Source: Ilex aquifolium (taxonomy: Eukaryota > Streptophyta > Magnoliopsida > Aquifoliales > Aquifoliaceae). From it: a DNA stretch of 64,000 bases. Below, in pieces: positions 47,621 to 59,296 of this stretch. The notes beneath the pieces were generated by a model. The model was given only the letters and a program-made list of their open reading frames with translations, was not told the DNA's origin and made no database searches. The translations under genes were made by a program, and so were the position numbers. The number at the start of each line of letters is the position of its first letter. The stretch's first letter is position 1. The stretch lies in the NCBI GenBank assembly GCA_951799425.1, contig OX637405.1, positions 18,077,089-18,141,088 of the forward strand. The letters are read 5' to 3'.

Positions 47621-48230
47621 CTATCTATGCCAACGAGAATCATACCCGGCTTGGGATAAAGCATTGTGCCTTTCTCCCTTAAACTTAAGACAAACACCCT
47701 CTGGTGTATAAGTAGTGACCCTCTTCCGATCGCAATCAATGACGACTCGGTATGTCACCAACCAATCTATCCCAAGGATGACGTCAAACTCTAACATGTC
47801 CATGACCCTAAGTCCATAATGAGTTAAATCCTTGAGATCTCTAACTCACATCCCTGACATATCTTATTAATGCAAACCCTAGCATCTAGGGGAGAATTAA
47901 TCTATAAGGGTTCTTCTAGGGTTTTTTTTTTTTCTAAACCTAATTCATGAACAAAAGATGTGAAAATGAAGGTATGTGATGTACCTAAACAAATAACACT
48001 TGTGCCTATAAACGAGAAAGTAAGAAATGTACCCTGAATAGTCGAATGATCCATCGACTCATTCTGCGGTGCGGCGACGAAGATCTTTTCCTGGGTCCTA
48101 GAAGTTTCTGCCTAAAATTCCTGCCCCTGGCCTTGACCCACATCCTGGCCCATCTAGCCTGATTACAGAGTCCCCACACGTGAAGTACTAGGGGCTTGTG
48201 CAGCAACCTGGAGCTGGAAACTAATTTTCC
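47621..48230 (-). pseudogene. Chromovirus protease, degraded
   Basis: The C-terminal part reads MDMLEFDVILGIDWLVTYRV and VIDCDRKRVTTYTPEGV, diagnostic of the Tekay/Del protease end. Upstream the sequence is full of stops. I could not place the catalytic D-S/T-G with confidence. Confidence 0.7.
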
Positions 48231-48310
48231 TAGTCCATGGTGGAATATGGAGGAACAACGAGTGTTTATAGAGGCCTTACTTACAATTGGGACTGAGGCA
48301 TCTCAAAACT

Positions 48311-48694
48311 CTATAAGCTCTGCCTAAGTGGACAATTCTTCCATAGGTGGCCCAGTTGTTGAAATTTGTAACACGTCTTTTGGCTCGCCTGATAGGTAGT
48401 CCTAACATTTCTCCCACCTTGGGAGGATTGACCTTGGCCTAGGTCTAGACGGCCTCTACCCTGCCCCTGCGATCCCTGTGGGCTGGATATCCTCTGCTTC
48501 TTCCATGAACATTGGTAGCCTATGGGACTTAAGCTTCTGTAGATGGCTTGAGCCCCTGGGCTCATATTGGCGCTTGTTTGCGCTAGGTTTGCAGTTATAG
48601 TACCTATAGCCTCTATGAAGGCTTGTTGATCAAAATCCGATGGTGGTGGTTGGTCGTTCCTGCCACCCCAACATCCGTATCCTCCAGTTGTCAT
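48311..48694 (-). pseudogene. Chromovirus gag, internally deleted
   Basis: The start MTTGGYGCWGGRNDQPPPSD is followed by DQQAFIEAIGTITANLAQT. The basic GQGRGRLDLGQGQSSQGG region and the zinc knuckle CYKFQQLGHLWKNCP come soon after. The capsid domain of about 200 residues expected between them is absent. The frame is open over the 127 residues that remain. Confidence 0.72.
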
Positions 48695-49150
48695 CTACAC
48701 ACATGTAAGATAGCAATAGACCACTAACTTAGTATCCCAAAGTTAGGGATCAAAGTTAAAATGTTGGAAATTTCCTCTTTGTCTCACTAGTAGGAGGTAT
48801 GCCACCTACTAATAGATGCCCAAACTATAACTTTCCTATTCTTTCTTTTTTTCAGCCCCAAGGTTATGTTTTATAACCCTAGTGTCTCATTCCCATACAA
48901 TTTAATCATGCATTTAATCTCATATACACACCATATAGCATTTAACGCACATAACATGTAATGCATAATGAATGAAATGGCTTGACCCAATCTACCCTCA
49001 AGTCCAAGGTAATCTGGAACCTAAGCTTTGATAAGCTGTGACGGTTATCAAATCCTAAACTACACCATCGACTATAAACCTTTTCATGCTAACAATGGAA
49101 GATGATAGACTCACTTCCCACAAGGTCCATCTAAGACCTAATGCCTAAGA
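48695..49150 (-). other. Chromovirus leader, no gene
   Basis: Non-coding stretch between the gag start and the primer site. It is AT-rich with no clear structure. Confidence 0.5.
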
Positions 49151-49163
49151 TTTGATACCAAGC
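49151..49163 (-). promoter_or_regulatory. Chromovirus primer binding site
   Basis: The minus strand reads GCTTGGTATCAAA directly inside the LTR. This is close to the initiator-Met tRNA site TGGTATCAGAGC, with changes at the end. Confidence 0.7.
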
Positions 49164-49490
49164 TGTGACGCCCCAAAATCTGGGGGTCCTTTTTCAAACC
49201 TTTGATCACCCATCAACCTACATAAATACTTATGAGTACCGTATAACTCGATATCACGTCGTTACACCCCCATTCACCGGGATTATAATAAAACAGAATT
49301 TAGGTAGAGTTTTCCTTGTACGATAGCTCTACTCAATACATAACCTGTGCATACATTAATCATACGACCATTCCAAGGTCCACATCCAGAATTATAGGCT
49401 TAAAATTCAACCATTTACATCATCCAAAGAAAAGAGCTCAAGATATGAAGGCTCGGAAGTGTTGTAGTTAAAAATTCAATTTTTGAAAAG

Positions 49491-49620
49491 AGGTATCGAT
49501 ACCTGTAAGACTTGGTACCTGTACCTGGGCCCACTGTCAGTAAGGTACTAGTAACTGTGAGTATAGGTACCAGTACCTGAGCCCACTGGAAGCTAGGTAT
49601 CTATGAGGTACCGGTACCTA
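49491..49620. repeat. ACCGGT palindrome cluster in chromovirus right LTR
   Basis: Five units, most decayed (GTATCGATACC, GGTACTAGTAACC, GGTACCAGTACC), end in a perfect GGTACCGGTACC. The position matches the cluster of the left LTR. Confidence 0.72.
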
Positions 49621-50003
49621 GGGCCCAAATTTCCCCAAAATTTCCAAAGTTCAACTTTTAAACATACAACTTATACAACATCCACCCATATGGAGATTAC
49701 ATGTTCAAATACAAAATACCCTTACAATTCTTTATCAAAATACAAGTTTTGTATTACAAAATGTACAAGGCCAAAAAGGTAATATTTGTACTAGGGTCTT
49801 CGATTCCAAATCAAAAGTCACAACCCGACTCTATCCTCAAAGAAGGCCTTCAGCATAAGCTCTTCCAATACCTGAAAAATGTATCCCCATAAAGGGTGAG
49901 TCGAAGCCCAGTAGGGTATCTCCTATAAAGAATACCCCCCAATCCCTCCCAATGCATATGATATGAATGCACATCAACACACCAAGCATATATCATAAGC
50001 AAT

Positions 50004-50030
50004 GTATATATATATATATATATATATATA
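50004..50030. repeat. (TA)n tract at the virus junction
   Basis: A TA dinucleotide run of about 27 bp borders the viral sequence at its left end. At the right end the viral sequence passes directly into GTGATGCCAAGC. Confidence 0.85.
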
Positions 50031-50269
50031 CCAAAATAGGCGGAAGGATGAAGATGATGAATATATGAAATTTAAACAAATTTTCAAATATATATATGAA
50101 ATTTACAAACAAGCAATACTTACAACACTAGCACTAGTGGGCTAGTGGAGGTAAGGTTGCATTAGAGGAATCAACATTGTAGGCATCACAGTAATAGCTC
50201 TTCATTTGAGGCTTTACAATTTTGAGAAGGTAGGGAGAGTATTTTCAAGGCTTGTAATAGTCTAACAAG

Positions 50270-50679
50270 ACTTGAGAAACAACTAAAATCTGAAATCCTT
50301 ATATAGGCGTAAGGATTTTGAAGCAATTATTTCTTTATGAAATCAACTCTGGGTAAAAAGCTTTCACCTTCTGCTTTCGGCTGGAAAGGTGGAGTAATCT
50401 CCTTTTACTCAGGGTAAAGTTTGACAAAATGGCACTAGGGGGCCCAAAGTTTGTCAGGGAATCTGCTTTCGGTGGAAAAGCAAGGGTAGAATGCTTTTAC
50501 TAGGGGAAAAGCAAACTGATTGGCAATTTGTCTGGATTTTGTCGGTTGCTTTACTAGGGGGAAAGCACCGGGTAAAATAAATGATATCTTATCCTTACAT
50601 GTGACAGACAGCTTTTCCCTCTTGTGTGAGAAGAGAGTAGTGAGTGAAGCTATCACAAGTAAAAACAAGCAATACTACA
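50270..50679 (-). promoter_or_regulatory. Viral promoter region
   Basis: Downstream of ORF2 the minus strand has CGCCTATATAAGG at about 50299-50311, a good TATA box. Upstream of it lie repeats of GCTTTTCC-C-CTAGTAAA words (50345-50575) and GTAAGGATAAGATATC with a GATA-type core near 50582-50598. This is where caulimovirids place the promoter of the pregenomic RNA. Predicted transcription runs leftward through 50270. Confidence 0.65.
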
Positions 50680-52092
50680 TCACGGGGTGGTGATGTCTGT
50701 TTCATCAAGGTCATCATACCCTTCATACGGGTCCTGGGCATCCTGGTATGGGTCCAGGGCTGGAGTAACGGATCCGGCTGAGGAACTTGGGGATGATGAA
50801 CTCTGGCTGGCAGCTTGCTGGATCAAATCCTGAGCCATTTTAAGAAGCTCAGCAGCTGTCGGCTTAATTGGCTTACTGGAGTCCTTAGAGGAGGACTTCT
50901 TCGGCTTCAATCTGGAGGGTCCTGTGGACTCCTTAGGTTCTTCTTCTGTGGAAACCCTTAGAGTTGGCAAGGCCTTCTTGGCGGGAGTAGAATGAGGTAA
51001 GGCTGCATGGACCACTACTGGGGTTGGAACCTTGACTGGAAAGTCCTTCTGAATAGTAACAATAATGGCATCATATTTAAATCTGGGCCACCATTTGACA
51101 GAGAACTGCCTGGCAACATAGTTAGAAATTATTCGCCATTGCCACCTGCAAATCCAAGCAATTTTGTACCTGCAAATAAATGTTAGCAAATTCGGAATAG
51201 GAAAAAGGGACTGCTGTTTACTAGGAGTATAAGCAGAACAGAAGTAGGTATATTGATCTTGAAGATCAGGAGGAAGGATTTCAAGAATGGGACCATGAAC
51301 TTGCCACCACCTTACAAACCAGGAAGGAATCTGGCTTTTGAAATCCTTGTCAAATTGAACGAACCAGGAGTGAGCCAATGACTCATCCTGATAGAGCATA
51401 AGAATAGTCCATGACTCCATGTAGTCATAGTAATTGAACTTCTTATGGGTTCCTGTGAGATCTCGGAGTAAAGAAGGGTGAGATCCCCATTCTTTAATGG
51501 ACAAAATCTTTTTAATAAAGAGAGAGTATTAAATTGTTTTACTGGGGTCATTCTTATCAGGAATAGGTTTGATATGAATGGAACCAGTAAGGAATAGGAT
51601 ATCTTGGTAGAATTCAAATGTCCTTTCTGGATCATGAGGAACAAAATTCCATCCTTCACCAAGATAGGTTTCAATCAAAGACTTAATATCATTGATATGA
51701 GCATGGGCAGGCTCAATAGCAAAGACATTATGAAAATTGGGTTTATTAATGTAATCTGTTCTTGGGCCATGTGGGGTTGGTCCAGAACGATAATAGGGAT
51801 TAGTAAGCAGGGTAGAATCTGGTGGAGGCATTTGGGCCATTTGGAAGAAAGTAGCAACAGGGACAACAGTGGGCCTGAGATGGTGACTAACTGGTCTACC
51901 AAGAGGCTGGAATCTGTTGGCAATTTGAACGGCACTAGATGGGCCAGGTAAATGGGCTAAGGCACTTGTTGGGCCTTGGATTTGGGAAATTGGTTTTGGG
52001 TTTGGAGGACCCAATGATAATGGTAATTTACGATCTCCCTTCCCCGGGTTTTTAGAGGAAGTACCGGATTTGTGGGACTTATTGTCCGCCAT
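50680..52092 (-). pseudogene. Viral ORF2, unknown function
   Basis: The ATG at 52090-52092 overlaps the end of ORF1 by 14 bases. This fixes the start at MADNKSHKSG and suggests translation coupled to ORF1. The product would be about 470 residues: a Gly/Pro/Ser-rich N-terminus, a central region rich in W, Y and F (HSWFVQFDKDF, WVRWWQVHG-like), a Lys/Ser-rich stretch (RLKPKKSSSKDSSKP) and an acidic tail (DPYEGYDDLDETD). A stop at 51529 and a shift before 51504 split it into two frames. I recognise no enzyme motif. Position and size fit the florendovirus ORF2, whose role is not known. Confidence 0.68.
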
Positions 52093-55000
52093 TTGGTTCC
52101 TGCAAAAATTCACGAGTTAGAAAATCAGGAATGCAGTTATTACTGCCCTTAATATATTCTATGTCAAAATCAAAAATACTTAAAATAGCTTGCCATCGTG
52201 CAAAAATTTGCTTACTAGCAATGTTTTGAACATCTTTTTCAAGTACGTATTTAGCAGACTTGCAATCAACACGCACAAGAAATTTTTGATTTAAAATATC
52301 ATCCTGGAATTTTGAGATACACAGGACAATAGCTAGAATTTCTTTTTTAATAGTGCTATAATTGGCTTGTGCTTTGTTCCAAATACCGGAATGAAAGCGA
52401 ACAATTTGTTCAGGAGAATTAGGAGATTCTCTCTAAAGGAGAATACCACCGTATCCAATGTCGGAGGCATCAGTTTGAATAATTTTGAAAGAATCAACTG
52501 AAGGAATACCAAGACAAGGCAAAGTTTTAATGTATTTTTTGACTTGTTGGACAATAGAAGTATGTTCAGAGGTCCAAGGAGAAGGGTTTCCTTTGAGTCT
52601 GTCATACAGAGGTTTGACGATTGATCTGAGATTCTGATAGAAGTCAGAAATATAATTTAGAGAACCTAAAAATCTTTGAAGTTGAGTCTTATCAAGAATT
52701 TCATCAGGAAATTTATCAGCAAACTGGATAGCTCGACTGATGGGAACAATGGTGGATTGTCGGATATTATATCCAAGAAATCTAACCGAAGTTTGGAACA
52801 ATTTGATTTTTCTGGCAGAGATGACTAGACCACTGTGTCTAACAGTCTCTACAAATGCATTTAAGTGTTTCCAATGTTCTTCTATAGACCTGCTAAAGAT
52901 GAGAATGTCATCAATATAGGTTATAGAACAATGACTTAAATGGTTAAAAATTTCATTGATAATATTCTGAAATTCACTAGGTGCATTTTTTAACCCAAAA
53001 GGTACAACATTCCATTCATAATGTCCAAAAGGAGTTACAAATGCAGTTTTGTACCTATCTTCAGGAGATATCTGTATTTGCCAGTATCCACTTTTCAAAT
53101 CAAATTTTGAAAATATAACAGAGTTTTTTAATCTTTTAATTAAATCTTGTTTGTTTGGAATAGGATACCTGATCCATTCCAAAACAGCGTTTAAAGGCTT
53201 ATAATTAATAACAAGTCTTGGAGTGCCTCTTTCTAATTCTGCATTCTTCATAACATAGAAAGCTGGACAAGACCAAGGAGATTTTGACTTGCTAATAATT
53301 CCATTTTTAAGTAATTCAGAAATTTCCTTTTTACAGGTTTCCATTAATTCATGATTCATTTGAATTGGTCTGGATTTGGTGGGAATATCTTTTTCACTAA
53401 ATCCTTTAATATAAGGAAGTTTTACACTATGCTTTTTCCTATGCCAGAAGGCTGTAGGAAGGTTAGAGCAAACTTCTTCTTCAATTTTCTGTTGAAATTG
53501 ATTAATTTTTTCAATTAAAATTGGATCAGTTAATTGATCAGAAATTCTTTTGTGATTTATTTCTTCTTGAAGAAATTTCACTTGATTCTTTTTCTGATTA
53601 ATTATTCTGAGGTAAATAGAATCAGTTTTAAGTTGTTTTAATTCTTTAATCTCAGGTTTAAGAATAAACTTAAATGTTACAGATTGACCTAAAGGTTTTG
53701 TAGACAAACCTTCAATATTTGTAGTAAAAGGGTATAACAAATAGATGAAAGGTAATCCTAAGATAACCTGATCTGTCATATCTTTTACTAAGATAAATGA
53801 TGTTTTAAAACAAACATTATCTTGACAAATATGAGCTTTAGGTAATTTGTAAGCAACATTCATTTTACTGCCATTGGCAGAACTTAATCTTTCAAGAGTT
53901 TTTTCATAGAATTTAGTGGGAACAATTCCCTCTTGAATACAATTTACATCTGCTCCTGTATCAATAAGAGCAATTGTGTCAAGTATAAAATCATTATTGA
54001 TGATTATTCGTACTTGAGAATACCATTTTTGTAAATTAATTTTATTAACAGAATTAATTTGGTTATCACTTTGTGAACACCCATCTTGCGATGGCAGCTT
54101 CGTTAAACCTGCAGTTTCCAATACACCGGAGGTTGCTGGTATCCGCTGAGGAAGTGTTCTGGTTAAAATATCTGATTCTGTATCAGATTGTTTATTATCT
54201 TGAACTGTAGGTTCAAGGGGACTGGTGTTGGACATAGATAAAAAACTCAAAGTTTCAGCAAAGATCTTATCTTGTGCTTTTAAGTCTTTTATCTCAACTT
54301 TTAATTTATTAACTTCGCATTGGAGATCTTGTAAAGTGAGTTCTTTCTTTTTCTCTTTACTAAATCTTTCCATTGTCTTGTTAATACTAATTAATTGTCT
54401 TTCAGTAGACAAATGTTTGTTATCCTTTTTAACAAACAAATCTTTGAGATTTTTTATGTATTTTATCTTAAGTTCAGGATCTTCAATTTTGCTGATCAAA
54501 TCTATTAGGATTTGTTCTTCTTCAGCTTGTTTTGTGATAACTCTAATCTTTTTACAACAATTATCCTTACATCCTAATTTGATGTCAGGTTCAGTGGATT
54601 TATTAGTACTAGGGTGATCATCTGAAGAGTCTTCTGGACTACTAGTGGAATCTGGAATTTCTTCAATTTCTGGAGTTGGGTTATTTAATCTGAAAATCCT
54701 AAGAATTTCTTCTGTTTCATTTTCAGCTAAATTTAATAACTTAACTTGTTTTTTAATTGGGCATTCAGGACTGATATGTCCTGGTTTTCCACAATTAAAA
54801 CATTTAATATCATCTTGAGCTTTACCTTTACCAGAAATTTTCTTCTTAGAATCTTTCTTAGATTTAGAAGATCTGTGAGATTTTCTACTGGATTTTTTTA
54901 TAAAATTCAGGTTTAGAAAAATCTTTCTTACTACGTTTGTAGTGAGATTTAGATTTAGAATAGGACTTATGTGATTTATGGGATCTATGTTTCCTGTGGC

Positions 55001-57797
55001 TAGATGATGGGGCTACAGGAGGGAGACCATATTGTTCACAGAAATTTCCCATTTCATATTTAGCTTTATTTTTATCATTTTGTAATTGTTTACTAAGTTT
55101 TAAATCAATACACATCCTAAGGCCTTCCTTTTGGATGGTACTGATCAATTGGCCATAAGTTAGGGAGTCATATTCTATGATTCCTGTGTCCTTAGCAAGG
55201 GCTTCTCTAATCTTATGGGCAAATAAACTGGGTAAACCATTAACAAATTTTTCTTTCCAAAAAGATTTATTGCAGTCTGGACGGTTCATTACCCGTGAGA
55301 CAAAAACATCTTTATACCATCTGAAATCACTAAGTGTGGGACACTTAAGATTACTAAGTTGATCATGGATCCTAGCTTCAATATTACTAGGGGTTCCAAC
55401 AAAATGTTTAATTATGGTAAAAATTAAAGTATTTAAACCATCAGGTTTTGCTCTTCCAATTTTTTCATCAAAAACTGGAGTACCTTCATCATTTAAAACA
55501 ACAGCATGTCTAATATCATCCCTAGAATCTTGGGTAAGATAATTATCCCACCAACTTCTAAGGACACCAGTAAAACCTGAGGCTATTAAATCAACTAGGT
55601 CAGGTTCAGGTGTATCCTGGTTAGTAACATAACTGTTAATAACCATAGACATGTGATGAATCTTATTTAAAATTTCTTGTTCGCTCAAACCATCTATGTT
55701 CCATTCATAGAGTTTGTTGGACTGAACAGAAAATTGGTTTGAAATATTTTTTTCTTCAAATTGTAAATCAGGAGGTGTAGGCCTGGGGTACCAGTTTTTT
55801 GTGGTACTGGTTGGATTAACATTTGAAAAAGTTAATTTATTAATTTGTTGGTTTTCAAAAGGTTTTTCTAATTCTTTAATTTCTGAATCAGAAGAATTTT
55901 CATCAGTGCTGGTTTCTGCATCTGAAGTTTGATTAATAACAGTTACTTGGGAGGTTCCTGATGCTTCAGGTTGGGCATCTAATTTCCTAAGTATTTGGTC
56001 AATTTTTTGAATTCTGAGTGTGTCAGCAATTCCCAATTTTGATCTATCTTCAGGTAAGGTAACTAGAGGTTTTTCTAATTTTCTACCTGTAGATGACAAT
56101 TCAATTTTATCAATTTTTGTTTCAATTTTATCTAACTGCTTTCCTATTGTAAATAGGCTATGGTTAGTAAAATTGGTTTGTTCAACAATTTTCTTTTCAA
56201 ATTTTGCTAAATTGTTTTGTTCTGCTGTCTTCTTATCTGATTCACTAGAGGGAATCTTAAAGGGAGACGCAATGAGTTCAGTATCAGCATGTATAAAATT
56301 AAAAGTCTCAGTGGGAGGGTGACTGGAGGACACAGTTCCTGAGTCAACAGTTTTCCACTTATGTTTTGTAATGACTTTTAAATCTCTACAACATGAATCA
56401 ACATAATCAAAAAATTGAATTTCAGATTCTAATTTGTGCATTGTTTTTACCCATTGAATTTTAATTTCTTGGATCTGTTGAGAATTAAATCTTTTAAAGA
56501 AATCTTCCTTTTTAGATTTATTTTCTTCAGATTCAATTTCTTTCATTAATCTAAACATGTTGGGCATAAAACAGAAATTAGACTCTTTTTTAATTACTCG
56601 AAGTTGATGATTGATGGGTTCATCAACTTGACTCTCTAATTCACTCCTAGAAGGACTTAAGGTAGGAGATGGAGTAAAATCATCTTCTTTCTTATCCCTT
56701 TTCTCTTGTTCTTTAAATCTAGAATAAGAGGAATTATAAGGAGTATAATAAGGTCTACTAATTTGTGGTGAAGAATTATCAATTCCTTTCATCTTAAGTC
56801 TTTGATCAATTTCTTCAGCAATTTCTTTATCTCTTTTGGAGATTCTGGAACAAGATTCAGATCTTCTTCCCTCATTAATCTGAATAGGTTTTTTAAACAA
56901 ATTAGGAGGTATTGACGATGTACTAGATCTACGTGATCCAGTATCACCAAATGAAATTCTTACTGAGCCATCAGTAAGTTGGTGAATGTTTTCTACACTA
57001 GAAGTAGAAACTTTACAATCTTTTTCAAAATTTTCATTTTCAACAATCCAATGTTCTGGAAGAGTAACATCTTTCCATAAAATTGTTTTAGGAATTTGAA
57101 TATTTGAATTTGAAGTACTGGATTGTAATAACAAAGTACTATCTGTAGGACTCTTACATAATGTATTAACATTTAGATTTGTGGTCATGCATTTGTAATA
57201 AATTCTATAAATGAGTACAATAGAATCAGTGTCTGCTTCAAGTTTTGTAATTTCACCAAATAGCTTGATTCCCAAAGTAAGTGCTTTGTAAGTGTTCTTA
57301 CAAGTTAGACTTAGAGTAAAATCTGGGAAACAATTGAAATATACAGGACCTTGATGAAGACCTGTTTCCATAATTCCTAAAAGACTAGACTGGTATTCAA
57401 TGAACCTACCATCTCTTAGGGTTAACAAAACAACAGCATTTTTTCCTTTTGTTAACAAAGGTTTAATTGCAATCTGGACAAGACCTAAATGGATGAATTT
57501 GAATCCTTTAGACCTGTGTCTTTTTAGAACATCTTTATCAAGAAGTCTGACCACTTCTTCATCATTTTTTAGAGGATGAACTTGTTCAACAGTTTTAACT
57601 TGCAATTCTTCATTGAATGTTGTTGGCATCCAACTTGTTTTGTAAATTTCCCTTTTGGGGACTTTAGGTATATTCCATCCTATCCAATTGGATTGTTTAA
57701 TTTCACATTCAAAATCTTCTTCATTTACTATATTAGGTATAGTACTAGATGAAGATCTAGAGCTAATTGTGGAATTAGATCTAAACAATCTATTCAT
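52079..57797 (-). pseudogene. Viral ORF1 polyprotein (MP-CP-PR-RT-RNase H)
   Basis: The ATG at 57797 starts a 970-codon open stretch. Residues about 40-240 resemble the 30K-type movement protein (LLTLRDGRFIEYQSSLLG, FNCFPDFTLSLTCKNTYKA). A long charged linker leads to the coat region (GLSEQEILNKIHHMSMVIN, FTGVLRSWWDNYL) with a basic Ser/Lys/His tail. The frame changes within a seven-base A run (54893-54899) next to a stop at 54885-54887. The knuckle CFNCGKPGHISPEC, protease IALIDTGADVNCI (about 53946-53979) and RT with YIDDILIF (about 52898-52921) follow. RNase H contains TDASDIGYGG, then an in-frame stop at 52433-52435, and the same frame runs on to 52079. In all about 1,900 codons carry two breaks. 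The domain order matches petu- and florendoviruses. Confidence 0.82.
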
Positions 57798-58070
57798 TAT
57801 TAAATCAAAATTTCTTCAATTTTATAAATCAAAAATAAGTTTTAACCACATGATGCATACCCCCTAACATACAAAATCCTCAGTTTCTTGCCTAAAATTC
57901 CCTAGACTGCCACACTTGGACTTACAAACGGGAAAACAAAGAGGCTTACACACTCTTGGATTAGGACAAAGGCTAGGTGATCAGGTTAAGAAAAAACTTA
58001 TAACTGATTTAATGGAATTGAAAGAAATAGAGATTTAACACGAATAAGAGTGTTCAAATATAAGTTTTTT
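57798..58070 (-). other. Viral leader segment
   Basis: AT-rich non-coding sequence before ORF1. It would join the 50031-50270 end in a circular genome. I looked for TGGTATCAGAGC and did not find it. Short upstream frames exist but none is convincing. Confidence 0.5.
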
Positions 58071-59253
58071 CATTGTGATGCCAAGCAAACTAATTATGAA
58101 TGATTTATCATGAATGCATGTCCAAACTTCGAACTCCCTCTCGGGTTTCCATACATGACATATGATACTATGCCATGACATGTACCAGGCATTCTAAGCC
58201 CTTGACATTGATGTTATGCATCCAATGACCATTCATCAACTCTTGTGTCTTTGTTGGGTAGGTAATTTTTGGGACATCACACCAACCATCTACCAAATTG
58301 GCACGACATTTGAGGGCATCACACCTTTAGCTCTGAGTACACTGACACACTTTTTTAGAATTGCACCGCCGGTCAAGTGAGTGAACCAAGTAACCAGGCC
58401 TTACACCCGAGGGAGAATTTATCCTTTCTTGCTATACCTGACACAAGTTTTCTGTGCAATATTTCGTGCGACTCAATCGGACCTTGATACAAACTTCCCG
58501 AGTCCACCCATCAACTCACCATGTGATGATTGACCAACCGATGCACCCACACAGTCACACTTATACCAATGCCCATGAATGTAGTGAAACCCGTGCATAT
58601 GCAATGTAATGTACCTTTTCTTTTTCCAATTCATCATAAGCTAACTATGACATGTGAGCATATGACAATATCCCACAAACATCAAAATGTCTATTATATC
58701 ATGAAGCTTATAATAACATTTTGTAACATCACTAAGCATGTTATATCATTTTTCATTCAAATAACACACTTGAACATCCATAGGCATTTTATCAAACATC
58801 TTTAAGGCACAAATGTAAACGCATAGCATGCCAATACATAATTTACATTCACATATTCAAGCCCAAATCAAGTAGACATAGGCATAACATGTTCATCAAA
58901 TTATCCGAATATCTAACTAGTTAGACTAGTTACCTAATAGCTATATAAATATTCTACATAGTCATACTAATACCATATATATAATTGAAATTGAAAGTAA
59001 TCCTAAATAGGAGGAAACTCTCACATCTTGAACTTAATCAAGGAAGTAAATCTCTAAGAATACACAAGAAAATTTCCTCCAAGCCTTAGCTTTCAACCCC
59101 TTGATATCCAAAAATGGTAGAAAATAGGCTTGGTTGGTGTTGATGCATAGGCCTGGTCAAGTAGAACAATTTTTGTTCTTGGTTGATGAGGATACAACGG
59201 TCAGATCTTCGTAGATCGGAGAAGAAAGATGGAAGAACTTTAAAATTTCTCTT

Positions 59254-59254
<1 letters not shown>

Positions 59255-59293
<39 letters not shown>
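59255..59293. repeat. (CT)n microsatellite in chromovirus right LTR
   Basis: Counterpart of the tract at 45441-45497, shorter here. On the minus strand it yields an Arg-Glu repeat frame that is not a gene. Confidence 0.85.

Positions 59294-59296
<3 letters not shown>

Larger units (their letters stand above)
50031..58070 (-). mobile_element. Endogenous caulimovirid (florendovirus-like), near full length
   Basis: About 8.04 kb of sequence foreign to the LTR carries the gene order of a plant pararetrovirus. On the minus strand it has a leader, ORF1 with movement protein, coat protein, zinc knuckle, protease, RT and RNase H, then an overlapping ORF2, then a TATA promoter and the start of the next leader. 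The length equals one circular genome opened in the leader. One large polyprotein plus a downstream ORF of unknown function is the florendovirus layout. Petuvirus has a similar polyprotein but, as I recall, no ORF2. There are no integrase and no LTRs. I did not find an initiator-Met tRNA primer site, so it may be lost at the junction. Only three breaks interrupt the ORFs. Confidence 0.82.

Noticed and set aside
54885..54899. Programmed frameshift in viral ORF1
   Set aside because: Not known for this virus group at this position. A length change in a homopolymer is simpler.
57798..58070. Initiator-Met tRNA primer site of the virus
   Set aside because: Searched by eye in the leader and in 50031-50270. 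No convincing TGGTATCAGAGC match was found.
59086..59295. Arg-Glu repeat protein
   Set aside because: Translation of a (CT)n microsatellite in the chromovirus LTR.
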